Source of the DNA: Bacillus sp. sid0103
GTDB lineage: Bacteria; Bacillota; Bacilli; Bacillales_B; DSM-18226
Assembly: GCF_019219025.1 (NCBI RefSeq)
Contig: NZ_JAHUWN010000022.1
Span: 1-64,000 of the forward strand
Direction: 5' to 3'
DNA: 64,000 bases
A program made the translations under genes and the position numbers. The notes below the pieces were generated by a model that was not told the DNA's origin, ran no database searches, and saw only the letters and a program-made list of their open reading frames with translations. Shown here one piece after another: positions 1 to 7,548 of the stretch. Within the stretch, counting starts at the first letter, position 1. Every line of letters starts with the position of its first letter.

Positions 1-97
1 GTTGATATGCACCCATGTAACCAAATGCTCCATATATTCCACTCAAATCATTATAGCTCATTCCATAAAGTTTCAATAAATACGCACATTTAATTTT
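1..97 (-). pseudogene. MFS transporter fragment running off the left edge
   Basis: The minus strand reads without a stop from about 97 to the window edge and gives AYLLKLYGMSYNDL followed by GIYGAFGYMGAY. This resembles the first loop and second helix of a major facilitator protein. No start codon or ribosome binding site precedes it, and it begins only about 13 bases after the thiolase stop, so it is probably a 5'-truncated remnant. The assignment rests on a short stretch and is weak. Confidence 0.3.
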
Positions 98-109
98 AAA
101 AGGAGCAAA

Positions 110-457
110 TTACGCTAATTCAACTATTGTAGCAACAGCTTGACCGCCGCCAATGCAAAGTGTGGCTAAACCAGTTTTGGCATTTCTGCGTTTCATTTCA
201 TGGATCAAGGTAACAAGAATACGGGCTCCGCTGGCACCAATTGGGTGTCCAAGGGCAATTGCACCTCCGTTAACATTTAAAATTTCATCTTTAAAGCCTA
301 ATTCTTTTCCTACTGCAAGGGCTTGGGAAGCAAATGCTTCATTCGCTTCGATTAAATCAATATCTTCGATTGAAATTGCTGCTTTTTCCAATGCCTTTTT
401 CACTGCTGGTACTGGGCCAACGCCCATAATGCTTGGGTCTACCACGGCATTTGCAGT
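110..457 (-). pseudogene. acetyl-CoA acetyltransferase (thiolase), C-terminal fragment
   Basis: About 115 codons match the C-terminal half of the second thiolase domain. [13 protein letters not shown] is followed by [11 protein letters not shown], the active-site histidine in [11 protein letters not shown] and the active-site cysteine in LCIGGGQ. Thiolases are about 390 residues, so roughly 70% is missing. The family similarity starts abruptly near position 457, where an in-frame stop and unrelated sequence follow. The enzyme would have cleaved or formed acetoacetyl-CoA or 3-ketoacyl-CoA, but the first cysteine (acyl-enzyme) domain is gone, so it should be inactive. A break through a mobile-element boundary at about 457 is likely. 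Confidence 0.85.
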
Positions 458-842
458 TCTTTAATCGTAACTAATAGCTGAAGACCCAATTAGGTGACAT
501 GTGTGTGTGCAAAGGTCATGCAGGTCTCTGGATTTGGAATATGTTTTTTCTTACGGTGGGGTGAGGCACATAAATAAGGTCCTGTGTTATACACAAGCCC
601 TTTCGATTATCCAGTTGTAGGATCGACGCTCCGCCGACCCACACCCAATACCCAATAAATAAATACAATTTGCTTCGTATTCTTTGAAACGTACATTTGT
701 ATTAATTAGGTTAATTATTGCATATAAGGGAATATAATTAGCCTTTGCTCCAGATGAGTAAAGGCTTTTTTTGACGAATTTCTTCTATTATATATTGTTA
801 CAATTTCGTACTCCCTAACTAACTTAGAACATCTACACAGAA
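458..842. other. intergenic stretch with no recognisable gene
   Basis: No convincing reading frame was found on either strand. The only clear structure is the hairpin plus T-run at 740-772, listed separately. The sequence has the look of a junction between the thiolase remnant and the integrase remnant. Confidence 0.5.
740..772 (+). terminator. Rho-independent terminator, orphan
   Basis: AGCCTTTGCTC (740-750) pairs with GAGTAAAGGCT (755-765) around a 4-base loop, with one G-T pair, and is followed by a run of seven T on the plus strand. No plus-strand gene precedes it, so it is probably the last trace of a lost gene. Confidence 0.65.
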
Positions 843-1318
843 TTAAAATTTCGGCATTGCCTCAACAGCATTAGCCAAGTCACTATAGGAATCTTTTATA
901 TATCGTGCTGTGGTTGAAATGTTACTATGACCGGCAAGTCTTCTCACTTTTTCAATGTTATTATTGGTTGATTTTAACATCCATTTGCAAAAGGTATGCC
1001 TGAACATATGTGGAGTAAGCTTTTTCTGGGGCAAACTGTAACTTTTAATCATATTCTGGATGCCTCGAACAGTAAAATGTGGGGACCGCTGGCTATAGAA
1101 CACATATTGCGACTCTTCTACATGCTCTTTCTTGTTTGACATTTCTGCTCTAAAAAGTAACCAGTCGTACAGTTCCTGCCACAAGGTATTGGACTTAGGC
1201 ACCGTCCGCAGTTTTCGCCCTTTCCCTAAAATTCGAATTCGCTTTAACTCCATGTCTAGAGTAAATTGGAGAGTTCATCCACCCTCAAACCAGCATACGT
1301 CAACAAATAAATAATCGC
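843..1318 (-). pseudogene. tyrosine recombinase (phage/ICE integrase), frameshifted remnant
   Basis: The open part (843-1253) holds the C-terminal catalytic half: the HxxR box in TPHMFRHTF, the LAGHSNISTT block and the nucleophile tyrosine in ARYIKDSY. Just upstream, in another frame (about 1256-1318), lies the first-arginine box, IIYLLTYAGLRVDEL. A one-base shift near 1255 separates the two halves. A further in-frame stop lies near 1360 and the N-terminal core-binding domain is absent. The enzyme would have catalysed site-specific integration, but this copy looks dead. With the adjacent HNH and XRE genes it points to a decayed integrated element. Confidence 0.85.
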
Positions 1319-1406
1319 TCGATCTCTCTTTATAGACATATTAAAAGGGCGGTCATCCGCTCATTTCAAAAATGAAACAAATAAACGCCCTATTAATCTC
1401 GTAAAC

Positions 1407-1595
1407 TCACTCGATTACTCTGTCAATTATTAGCTGTAGAGGTATATACATCTCCACTTTTTCTTTCTTATGTTGCTTTACTTTCTTGCTTTTTGATTTC
1501 TTTCTTTTAATAACTGATGGATCAGGAACTCTAACGTATTTCCGAATATCGCCTATAATATCCGTTACAAAAATCTCTGTCACGGTATCCAGCAC
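1407..1595 (-). CDS. short lysine-rich frame overlapping the HNH gene end
   Basis: A 62-codon frame overlaps the last 65 bases of the HNH gene and encodes a very basic segment (KRKKSKSKKVKQHKKEKVE). It has no obvious ribosome binding site. It may be the original basic tail of the HNH protein displaced by a frameshift, or a chance frame. No family was recognised. Confidence 0.2.
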   Translation of the reverse strand: MLDTVTEIFVTDIIGDIRKYVRVPDPSVIKRKKSKSKKVKQHKKEKVEMYIPLQLIIDRVIE

Positions 1596-2304
1596 TTAAC
1601 AAATAAGCAAAAATCTGTTCATCGGATGCATTACGGTTCATAATCTCGTCGGCAATCCACTTTCGAAGATGCCCTTCCATGTCATCAGACATTGCTTTAA
1701 ACGGAATACCATTAATTTTTAATCGAAAGTGTTTTTTCCCATTCGGAGTATTAACTGCTTCACTTAAAAAATGCAGTTCAACTCCAAGACTCGGGTCACC
1801 TATAAATGGCTTCCTCTGCTTCTTTTTAGTCTCAAGTGAATGTTCTTTTCGATTTATAACGCTCAAATTTTCGTCCGTATTATTCAAACCATTACCGTCT
1901 ACATGATGTACCTGCATCCCTTTAGGACAATCTGTTATATACCGATGTAAATATACTGTGTTTCCGTCAGAATCTGTATAAGCAACATAATAAGTACGAC
2001 TATCAAAGTCCCACCATGTTCTCCACTTTCCATCGATCGAACTTACCTTATCGAACTTGGTACTGCTAATAGCGACTTCGATTTCCTCATCCAAATAGGT
2101 CATAAAAATTGATGTTGTACCATCTTTATTATGCTTAAATGCATTTTCCATCTTTAATCCATCCCTTATTTTGTAGTTTGTTTTTAATCTTACTAACCAA
2201 CCAAGCTTCAAACGCATCATCGATACTCTTTTGTCCAGTTCGGTTATTTCTAATATTTTTTGAATGCTCTCAAGCTGTTGCTGTACACTATCTAGTTTGT
2301 TCAC
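1531..2304 (-). CDS. HNH endonuclease, phage/homing type
   Basis: The 257-residue protein contains an HNH core in its middle: LHRYITDCPKGMQVHHVDGN, then NGLNNTDENLSVINRKEHS. The histidine pair and the asparagines that hold the metal are present. Residues 1-35 form a short coiled coil. HNH proteins of this form, with an AP2-like DNA-binding flank, are common free-standing homing nucleases or phage genes that nick DNA. The start is GTG, set by GGAGG seven bases upstream. It lies between an XRE regulator and an integrase remnant, consistent with a mobile element. Whether it is active cannot be told; the basic tail may have been lost (see the overlapping frame). Confidence 0.78.
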   Translation of the reverse strand: MNKLDSVQQQLESIQKILEITELDKRVSMMRLKLGWLVRLKTNYKIRDGLKMENAFKHNKDGTTSIFMTYLDEEIEVAISSTKFDKVSSIDGKWRTWWDFDSRTYYVAYTDSDGNTVYLHRYITDCPKGMQVHHVDGNGLNNTDENLSVINRKEHSLETKKKQRKPFIGDPSLGVELHFLSEAVNTPNGKKHFRLKINGIPFKAMSDDMEGHLRKWIADEIMNRNASDEQIFAYLLSAGYRDRDFCNGYYRRYSEIR

Positions 2305-2379
2305 CCATATTCCTCCGATAATTTAGTAGATTATTTACACTTGATTTCCAAAAAAGAAGAATAGTTTTATACGTTATTC

Positions 2380-2595
2380 CTATAACTTGCTCTGCAAATA
2401 TTGGATATCAATCAAAAAGGCATCAGTAATTTCTGCAGCTCGTTTAAACCTCTTTGCAAATTCGGGAGTAATCCTCTTAGCCCCCCTTTCTACCGAAGAG
2501 ACTAAGCTAACGCTAACACCCATTCTTTTTGCTAATTCTCCCTGTGATAGGCAAAGATAGGCTCGTACAACCATAATTGTTGTTGCTGTTACCAA
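2380..2595 (-). CDS. XRE-family helix-turn-helix regulator, 71 aa
   Basis: A single Cro/C1-type HTH fills this small protein: ARAYLCLSQ-like first helix (VVRAYLCLSQGELAKRMGVS), then the recognition helix region VSLVSSVERGAKRITPEFA. A TTG start fits best, because a GGGGG ribosome site lies nine bases before it. Such small XRE proteins repress lysogeny or conjugation genes in phages and integrative elements. Its neighbours, an HNH nuclease and a broken integrase on the same strand, support that origin. The target is unknown. Confidence 0.75.
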   Translation of the reverse strand: MVTATTIMVVRAYLCLSQGELAKRMGVSVSLVSSVERGAKRITPEFAKRFKRAAEITDAFLIDIQYLQSKL

Positions 2596-2599
2596 TAAT

Positions 2600-3050
2600 C
2601 TTCACCCCCTTCCTTTCTAAAGAAATAATCCGACCAAAAACCTGAAAAGTATCTCTCTGATGGAATATTTCTTTGATTATCACTACACCCTTTTTATCCG
2701 ACCCCAATGAGCAACCGTTTCGGTTTTTAGGAAAAAAAATAAAAAAAAAACGCAACCTAAATGGCTGCACCTGCAATTGTTTGATCGTTTCCTTTTCGTG
2801 AAATTTCCTCAATATAAATAACGCCATTTTCTTTCGCTTTATGATGAAATGGAGAAAATAGAATAGGTTACATTTGGCATAGGTCGTCAGCTTTTTCATT
2901 TCCTTTAATGTCCATGATGAGCTTTGTCGGCATGTTACACGGAGAGCCTGCACTGCAAACGATTTTGATTCAAGATTAAGCTCAGCACAATGAGACTATA
3001 AGAAGTCTATCTGTGCTGAGGTGCAGCATGATAAAAATAAAAACAACGAC
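2600..3050. other. intergenic stretch, possible decayed coding remnant and a long hairpin
   Basis: Minus-strand reading around 2,880-2,970 gives a peptide-like run (SPCNMPTKLIMDIKGNEKAD) ended by a stop, with further open sequence in another frame. It looks like the end of a dead gene, but I could not name the family. An A-rich tract lies at about 2,728-2,750. The hairpin at 2,981-3,020 is listed separately. Confidence 0.35.
2981..3020. repeat. two-part inverted repeat
   Basis: CTCAGCACA (2981-2989) pairs exactly with TGTGCTGAG (3012-3020), and inside it AGACT pairs with AGTCT. This makes a 14-bp interrupted stem. It has no T-run on either side, so it is not a classical terminator. It could be a protein site or an RNA element. 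Confidence 0.5.
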
Positions 3051-3076
3051 AAAAAAGCGCCATATAGGCGCTTTTC
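3050..3076 (-). terminator. Rho-independent terminator after pruA
   Basis: AAAAGCGCC (3053-3061) and GGCGCTTTT (3067-3075) form a 9-bp stem with a 5-base loop. The minus strand continues into a T-run. It lies 22 bases after the pruA stop. Confidence 0.85.
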
Positions 3077-3097
3077 TACCATCTTTTAATTTTCAAC

Positions 3098-4729
3098 TCA
3101 TTCTGCATCCATAAATGGATAGGCAATTTCTGTAGTTGGAGCAAAATTTTCTTTGATAACACGAGGACTTGTCCAACGAATCATGTTAAATACAGAACCT
3201 GCTTTATCGTTTGTACCAGAACCACGAGAACCGCCAAATGGTTGCTGATTAATCATCGCGGCAGTTGGTTTATCATTGATATACAAGTTTCCGGCAGCGC
3301 CAGATAAGCGGCGTTCCATGTGAACAATTGCTTGACGATCTTGTGCAAAGATAGCACCTGTTAAAGCATACATAGAAGCTGTATCAGCAGCATCCAATGT
3401 TTCTTCTAATTTATCATTTTCATATACATAGATTGTTAATACTGGTCCAAAAATTTCTTCTACCATTGTTTTGAAGTTTGGATTTGATGTTACAATGATT
3501 GTCGGTTGAACGAAATATCCAACAGAATCATCATAAGTACCACCAGCAATAATTTCTGCTTCTTCAGAAGCTGCAGCATAATCGATATAGCTTGTAATCG
3601 AATCAAAAGCAGGTTTATCAATTACCGCACCCATGAAGTTTGTAAAGTCGCGGACATCCCCTACTTTAAGCTTCGCAGTCTCTTCCAATAAACCAGCTTT
3701 TACTTCTTCCCACATGCTAGCTGGAATGTAAGCGCGAGAAGCTGCTGAACATTTTTGACCTTGGTATTCAAATCCACCACGAACAAGGTTTGCTACTACT
3801 TTGTCTGCTTGAGCACTTTCGTGAGCAAATACAAAGTCTTTACCACCTGTTTCCCCAACTAAACGAGGATAAGATTTATAGTTTGCAATGTTTTCTCCTA
3901 CTGTTTTCCAAATTGTATGGAACGTGCTTGTAGATCCAGTAAAGTGGAATCCAGCCATACGAGAGTCTGTTAATACTACTTCAGATACTTGTGAACCACG
4001 AGAAGGAACAAAGTTGATTACGCCTTTTGGTAATCCTGCTTCTTCTAAAATACGCATAAAGTAGTAGTTTGCTAGAATAGAAGTTGTCGCTGGTTTCCAA
4101 ACGACTACGTTCCCCATCATAGCAGGAGCTGATGGTAGGTTCCCACCAATTGCTGTGAAGTTAAATGGAGAAATGGCCAATACAAAACCATCTAATGCAC
4201 GGTAATCTAAACGATTCCAAACATTCTTCATACTTTCCGGCTGAATTTGATAGATTTGATTCGCAAAATCAACGCCAAAACGTAAGAAATCTGCTAATTC
4301 TTGTGCAGAATCAATTTCAGCTTGAATAGCTGTTTTGGACTGTCCTAACATCGTAGCAGCATTTATTACGGCACGGTATGGACCAGAGATTAAATCAGCA
4401 GCTTTTAAGAAAATAGCTGCACGATGTTCCCATGGCGTATTTTCCCATGATACTTTCGCAGCCATTGCCGCTTCTACAGCATCACGCAACTCTTTTTCCC
4501 CAGCTTGCGAATAGTTTGCTAGCACATGCTGATGATCATGCGGCATAACCACTTGCTTTACTGTATCTGTCTTAATATTTTCTCCATTTATAATTACAGG
4601 GATATCGACAACGATATCAGATTGGCGTTTTAATTCTACTTTTAATGTTTCCCGTTCTTTTGTGCCTGGAGCATACGTATTGCCTGGCTCATTCTTAGGT
4701 GTCGGGATTTTGAAAATTCCGTTACTCAT
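3098..4729 (-). CDS. pruA: L-glutamate gamma-semialdehyde (1-pyrroline-5-carboxylate) dehydrogenase
   Basis: The enzyme oxidises glutamate-5-semialdehyde to glutamate with NAD+, the second step of proline (and arginine) breakdown. The 543-residue length is exactly that of the single-domain, mitochondrial-type P5CDH. The Rossmann cofactor loop FTGSTSTF, the general-base motif ETGGKDF, the catalytic cysteine in GQKCSAAS (near residue 335) and EEIFGPVL are all present. I chose the ATG at 4729 rather than an ATG twelve codons upstream because GGGAGGA lies ten bases before it. It stands alone between a terminator and a truncated IS3 element; no proline dehydrogenase is adjacent. Confidence 0.95.
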   Translation of the reverse strand: MSNGIFKIPTPKNEPGNTYAPGTKERETLKVELKRQSDIVVDIPVIINGENIKTDTVKQVVMPHDHQHVLANYSQAGEKELRDAVEAAMAAKVSWENTPWEHRAAIFLKAADLISGPYRAVINAATMLGQSKTAIQAEIDSAQELADFLRFGVDFANQIYQIQPESMKNVWNRLDYRALDGFVLAISPFNFTAIGGNLPSAPAMMGNVVVWKPATTSILANYYFMRILEEAGLPKGVINFVPSRGSQVSEVVLTDSRMAGFHFTGSTSTFHTIWKTVGENIANYKSYPRLVGETGGKDFVFAHESAQADKVVANLVRGGFEYQGQKCSAASRAYIPASMWEEVKAGLLEETAKLKVGDVRDFTNFMGAVIDKPAFDSITSYIDYAAASEEAEIIAGGTYDDSVGYFVQPTIIVTSNPNFKTMVEEIFGPVLTIYVYENDKLEETLDAADTASMYALTGAIFAQDRQAIVHMERRLSGAAGNLYINDKPTAAMINQQPFGGSRGSGTNDKAGSVFNMIRWTSPRVIKENFAPTTEIAYPFMDAE

Positions 4730-4927
4730 CCTTGATGTTCCTCCCTGTTTTAAATCTATTTGCATCAGCTATTATAACGTATTTCGACATAGAATACTAG
4801 GTATTTACATATCTCTCGTCCATTCATCGAAAAAAACATCGCTCGGCTTATGCCAATAAGGAACCCTTCGCAGTAATACCCTGGTTGTCTCCCCAACACC
4901 GGGCTTATCAATAGAGGCATTATAGGC

Positions 4928-5901
4928 AGAAAATGAACGTTTACGAATGGAAAATGCTTATTTAAAAAAGTTGAATGCCTTTGTTCAAAACAAGGAAAAA
5001 TCACCAAACAAGACAAAGCGCAAGTAATCTATGAATTAAGGCATAAATTTCCGGTGATAGCACTTATACAGCTCGCAGAGATTCCACGTAGTACGTATTA
5101 CTATTGGGTGAGAAATTTAGGCCGTCCTGATCCAGACGCAGAGTTAAAAGAATTGATCCAAACCATTTATGACGAACATGAAGGTCGTTTTGGCTACCGT
5201 CGTATTCGCGATGAACTTAGAAATCGTGGACGTAAGGTAAACCACAAAAAAGTACAGCGTATCATGAAAGAATTAGGGCTAAAATGTCTTGTCCGTATGA
5301 AAAAATATCGCTCTTACAAGGGTACAGTTGGTAAAATTGCACCCAATATTTTAGATCGAAATTTCAAAGCTGATAAACCAAATGAGAAATGGGTTACAGA
5401 TATTACAGAGTTTAATTTATTTGGGGAAAAGCTATATTTATCGCCGATTTTAGACTTATTTAATGGGGAAATCATTACATATACAATCGGTTCTAGGCCA
5501 ACCTTCTCACTCGTTTCTAGGATGTTAAATCAAGCTTTTGAACGTTTGACAGATGAGGACAAACTCCTTATTCATTCAGATCAAGGTTGGCATTACCAAA
5601 TGAAACAATACCGAAATGCCCTTAGTGAACGTAAAATAACGCAAAGCATGTCACGTAAAGGGAACTGTTACGATAACGCCGTTATGGAAAATTTCTTTGG
5701 GATCTTGAAATCTGAACTTCTTTATCTAAAGGAATTTGAAAGTGTAGAACACTTTAAGAATGAACTAGCGGAATATATTGACTACTATAATCAAAAACGA
5801 ATAAAGGCAAAATTAAAAGGCATGAGCCCAGTACAATACCGAACTCATGCCCAACTAGCTGCCTAATGAAATAACCGTGTCTAACTTTTCGGGGTCACTT
5901 T
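4928..5901 (+). mobile_element. IS3-family (IS150-type) insertion sequence, left end missing
   Basis: The right end is recognisable: after the orfB stop comes TGTCTAACTTTTCGGGGTCA (from 5879), typical of IS150-group terminal repeats. On the left only the C-terminal piece of orfA remains (NERLRMENAYLKKLN from about 4930), with its leucine-zipper tail and a basic end, overlapping orfB in the shifted frame as in normal IS3 elements. The first roughly 300 bases (left repeat and HTH of orfA) are gone, so the copy cannot move alone. Confidence 0.85.
5054..5866 (+). CDS. IS3-family transposase OrfB
   Basis: The protein carries the HTH_21 segment (FGYRRIRDELRNRG) and a complete rve/DDE core: first Asp in KWVTDITEF, second Asp in LLIHSDQGWHY, and Glu in NAVMENFFGILKSE. 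The frame stays open upstream of the GTG at 5054 (QDKAQVIYELRHKFP), as expected for a product made by -1 frameshifting from orfA. Because orfA is truncated, the normal OrfAB transposase cannot be made here. The catalytic residues are intact, so this fragment was cut off recently. Confidence 0.9.
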   Translation: MIALIQLAEIPRSTYYYWVRNLGRPDPDAELKELIQTIYDEHEGRFGYRRIRDELRNRGRKVNHKKVQRIMKELGLKCLVRMKKYRSYKGTVGKIAPNILDRNFKADKPNEKWVTDITEFNLFGEKLYLSPILDLFNGEIITYTIGSRPTFSLVSRMLNQAFERLTDEDKLLIHSDQGWHYQMKQYRNALSERKITQSMSRKGNCYDNAVMENFFGILKSELLYLKEFESVEHFKNELAEYIDYYNQKRIKAKLKGMSPVQYRTHAQLAA

Positions 5902-5919
5902 ACTTTTGTAAAACATATC

Positions 5920-6110
5920 GGCTCTCCTTGTTTTTTTGATACAGCTTTATTGTTCAGCAAATTGGTCCATAATAGCGTCGCCGGATTGAAAATAATGGAT
6001 TAGGTGATAGGTCCGTTTAGGACGATATCACCTTTTTTGAGGCCTTGGCCGTTTTAAACCAGGTTGTTGACTGCCCAGGCAACGGCTGTTGTGGGATGGT
6101 CCCCTATTCT
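5920..6110 (-). pseudogene. 2-keto-4-pentenoate hydratase (MhpD/XylJ family), C-terminal remnant
   Basis: The minus strand gives DHPTTAVAWAVNNLV, stop, NGQGLKKGDIVLNGPIT, stop, then after a frameshift FQSGDAIMDQFAEQ. These pieces align in order with the C-terminal end of 2-hydroxypenta-2,4-dienoate hydratases, enzymes of aromatic meta-cleavage. At least two stops and one shift make it a pseudogene. Together with the thiolase remnant it suggests a lost aromatic or fatty-acid degradation locus. Confidence 0.7.
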
Positions 6111-6219
6111 GCTTCTTCTGTTTGAGTTAGTTTAAAACAACATTTTTCGACTTCTTACCAAAAAGACAAAATCTTTATTAATTCTCGAAATAGTTTCTTT
6201 TAACAATCTATTTTTTCAT

Positions 6220-7128
6220 TTATTGTAAAACAGGCTCTTCTTCTATATTCAATACTTCTTCTAAATTGTTTTCACGAGCACGTTTAAGAATATCAAGGCG
6301 TACATTCATCTGTTTTTTCGCAAACTCCAACATGTCATTATTATCAATTCCAAAAGTTTTAACACCACTTTGAATGTGTTCGTCTGGGTTTTTACCATTT
6401 GTAATTGACCCTATGCACAATGGCATCAGTTCATTTATTCTGTTAGTTATTACATTATAAATGTGGTCACCTTGTTCTTTAATTAATCGCTGCAGTAAAT
6501 ATGTACCATAACTAATGTGACGTGATTCATCCATTTTTAAAAGACTGATACCTTCTAACAACCCAGGTAATTTTCCCAATTTCCCGACACCCGAATAAAA
6601 AGCATGGTATCCTGTTTCAGCCATTATACCTTCCACAACCATATTGTAGGTTGTTGATGCTATTGCTTGTGCTTCAGGTGACTGATCATGTACTAGCCTT
6701 TCCATTGCTGCTGGTAGTTCTTCATAAAATATTTTCTTATAAGCCTCATTATGATACCGTGATAAATCTTCTTTCGAACCAACAACTTCTTCCAGGAAGC
6801 GTGTGAAAAATTCTAAATGCTTAGCTTCTTCAAATAAAAATGTAGTTAAATACATCTCCTCTTCTAAGCGTCCTTCTTTTGCAATCGTCATAACTAACGG
6901 GAGTAGGTCAATCGTAACGGCTTCTTCTCCACCGGCAAATTGTGCAATTTGTATTATAATATTCTTTTTCTCAGCTTCTGTCAAAGTTTCCCAATCAAGC
7001 CTATCTTGACTGAAATCAATATCTTCTGGATTCCAAATACCAAATTTTTTTGCTTTTACATAGAGCTTATATGGAAATAGCTCAGTATTAAGACGACTTT
7101 TACTAACTGATTGTACTTTATTACGCAT
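6220..7128 (-). CDS. R2-like ligand-binding oxidase (R2lox), Mn/Fe protein
   Basis: This 302-residue ferritin-like protein resembles ribonucleotide reductase R2 but belongs to the R2lox group. The metal ligands are all there: E68 (GGEEAVT), E101 and H104 (FEEAKH), E166 (MVVEG), E201 and H204 (DESRH). The two residues that form the unusual valine-tyrosine ether cross-link in studied R2lox proteins are at the right spacing: V71 and Y161. Family members assemble a heterodinuclear Mn/Fe site, bind a long-chain fatty acid and carry out two-electron oxidations; the natural substrate is unknown. I chose the ATG at 7128, preceded by GGGGGAA, which gives the usual 302 residues. No R1 subunit is nearby, which argues against a reductase role. 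The promoter holds strong palindromes. Confidence 0.9.
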   Translation of the reverse strand: MRNKVQSVSKSRLNTELFPYKLYVKAKKFGIWNPEDIDFSQDRLDWETLTEAEKKNIIIQIAQFAGGEEAVTIDLLPLVMTIAKEGRLEEEMYLTTFLFEEAKHLEFFTRFLEEVVGSKEDLSRYHNEAYKKIFYEELPAAMERLVHDQSPEAQAIASTTYNMVVEGIMAETGYHAFYSGVGKLGKLPGLLEGISLLKMDESRHISYGTYLLQRLIKEQGDHIYNVITNRINELMPLCIGSITNGKNPDEHIQSGVKTFGIDNNDMLEFAKKQMNVRLDILKRARENNLEEVLNIEEEPVLQ

Positions 7129-7149
7129 AATAGATTCCCCCAATGAATT

Positions 7150-7173
7150 AAATGAATGAACAATCATTCATTT
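7150..7173. promoter_or_regulatory. perfect 10-bp-arm palindrome, FadR/TetR-like operator
   Basis: AAATGAATGA, four bases (ACAA), TCATTCATTT: a perfect inverted repeat 21 bases upstream of the R2lox start codon. It closely resembles the TGAATGA-N4-TCATTCA boxes bound by the fatty-acid-degradation repressor FadR of Bacillus subtilis (family knowledge, from memory). The position suggests repression of R2lox. Confidence 0.7.
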
Positions 7174-7226
7174 TTACCTTTAATTAACTTCATCATTCAT
7201 ATTTCAAGTGTCTATTACACTAAAAC

Positions 7227-7269
7227 AATGAATGAATAACTAATTAGATAAAATGAATTACCATTCATT
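7227..7269. promoter_or_regulatory. further copies of the AATGAAT operator motif
   Basis: AATGAAT-TACC-ATTCATT (7252-7269) is a second perfect but shorter palindrome of the same motif. A half site, AATGAATGA, lies at 7227-7235, and CATTCAT occurs at 7194-7200. The cluster of related sites within 120 bases suggests cooperative binding of a dimeric TetR-type repressor. Confidence 0.55.
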
Positions 7270-7548
7270 CTAAAATAATTTTAATATATCTTTATAACAT
7301 TTTCAACAATTATATTTTTAAAAATTTTCGTAAAAATCCTACTTCTTTTTCCATACAGATTCGTAAGGATTTGAAGTTATCGCTCCCACCCTGTTCACAT
7401 CGTAAGTGTGACTTTCACCTTATACGGTGTTCCAAGAGCTTGCTGAACTGATAATGAAATAAGTAATCATTCTAGAATTTAAAGTTAAAAAACAATTATT
7501 CCACTATAAATCTTTTTATAGCATATAACAATTGAAATTAACGAGTAG
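7270..7548. other. intergenic region with group II intron 3' end
   Basis: Apart from the intron fragment at 7353-7435 nothing coding is visible. The segment 7440-7548 is AT-rich and leads directly into the broken gerC frame with no promoter that I can identify. Confidence 0.4.
7353..7435 (-). ncRNA. group II intron 3' end fragment (domains V-VI)
   Basis: On the minus strand the sequence ACACCGTATAAGGTGAAAG followed by TCACACTTACGATGTG and then GGGAGCGATAACTTCAAATC matches domain V, domain VI and the 3' terminus of the complete intron at 21339-22258, ending in the same ATCTGTAT. Domain V carries substitutions that break the stem, so it is a decayed fragment. Everything 5' of domain V is absent. 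Confidence 0.7.

Noticed and set aside
2513..2953. 146-codon minus-strand frame upstream of the XRE gene
   Set aside because: It overlaps the XRE start, is rich in Lys/Phe from an A-rich tract and has no recognisable block; the region looks non-coding or decayed.
4765..5016. 83-codon minus-strand frame at the IS3 left end
   Set aside because: Antisense to the orfA remnant, with no ribosome site.
6220..7128. Ribonucleotide reductase beta subunit
   Set aside because: The valine and tyrosine of the R2lox cross-link are at the right spacing, the length is 302 rather than about 320-380, and no nrdA/nrdE or nrdI is adjacent.
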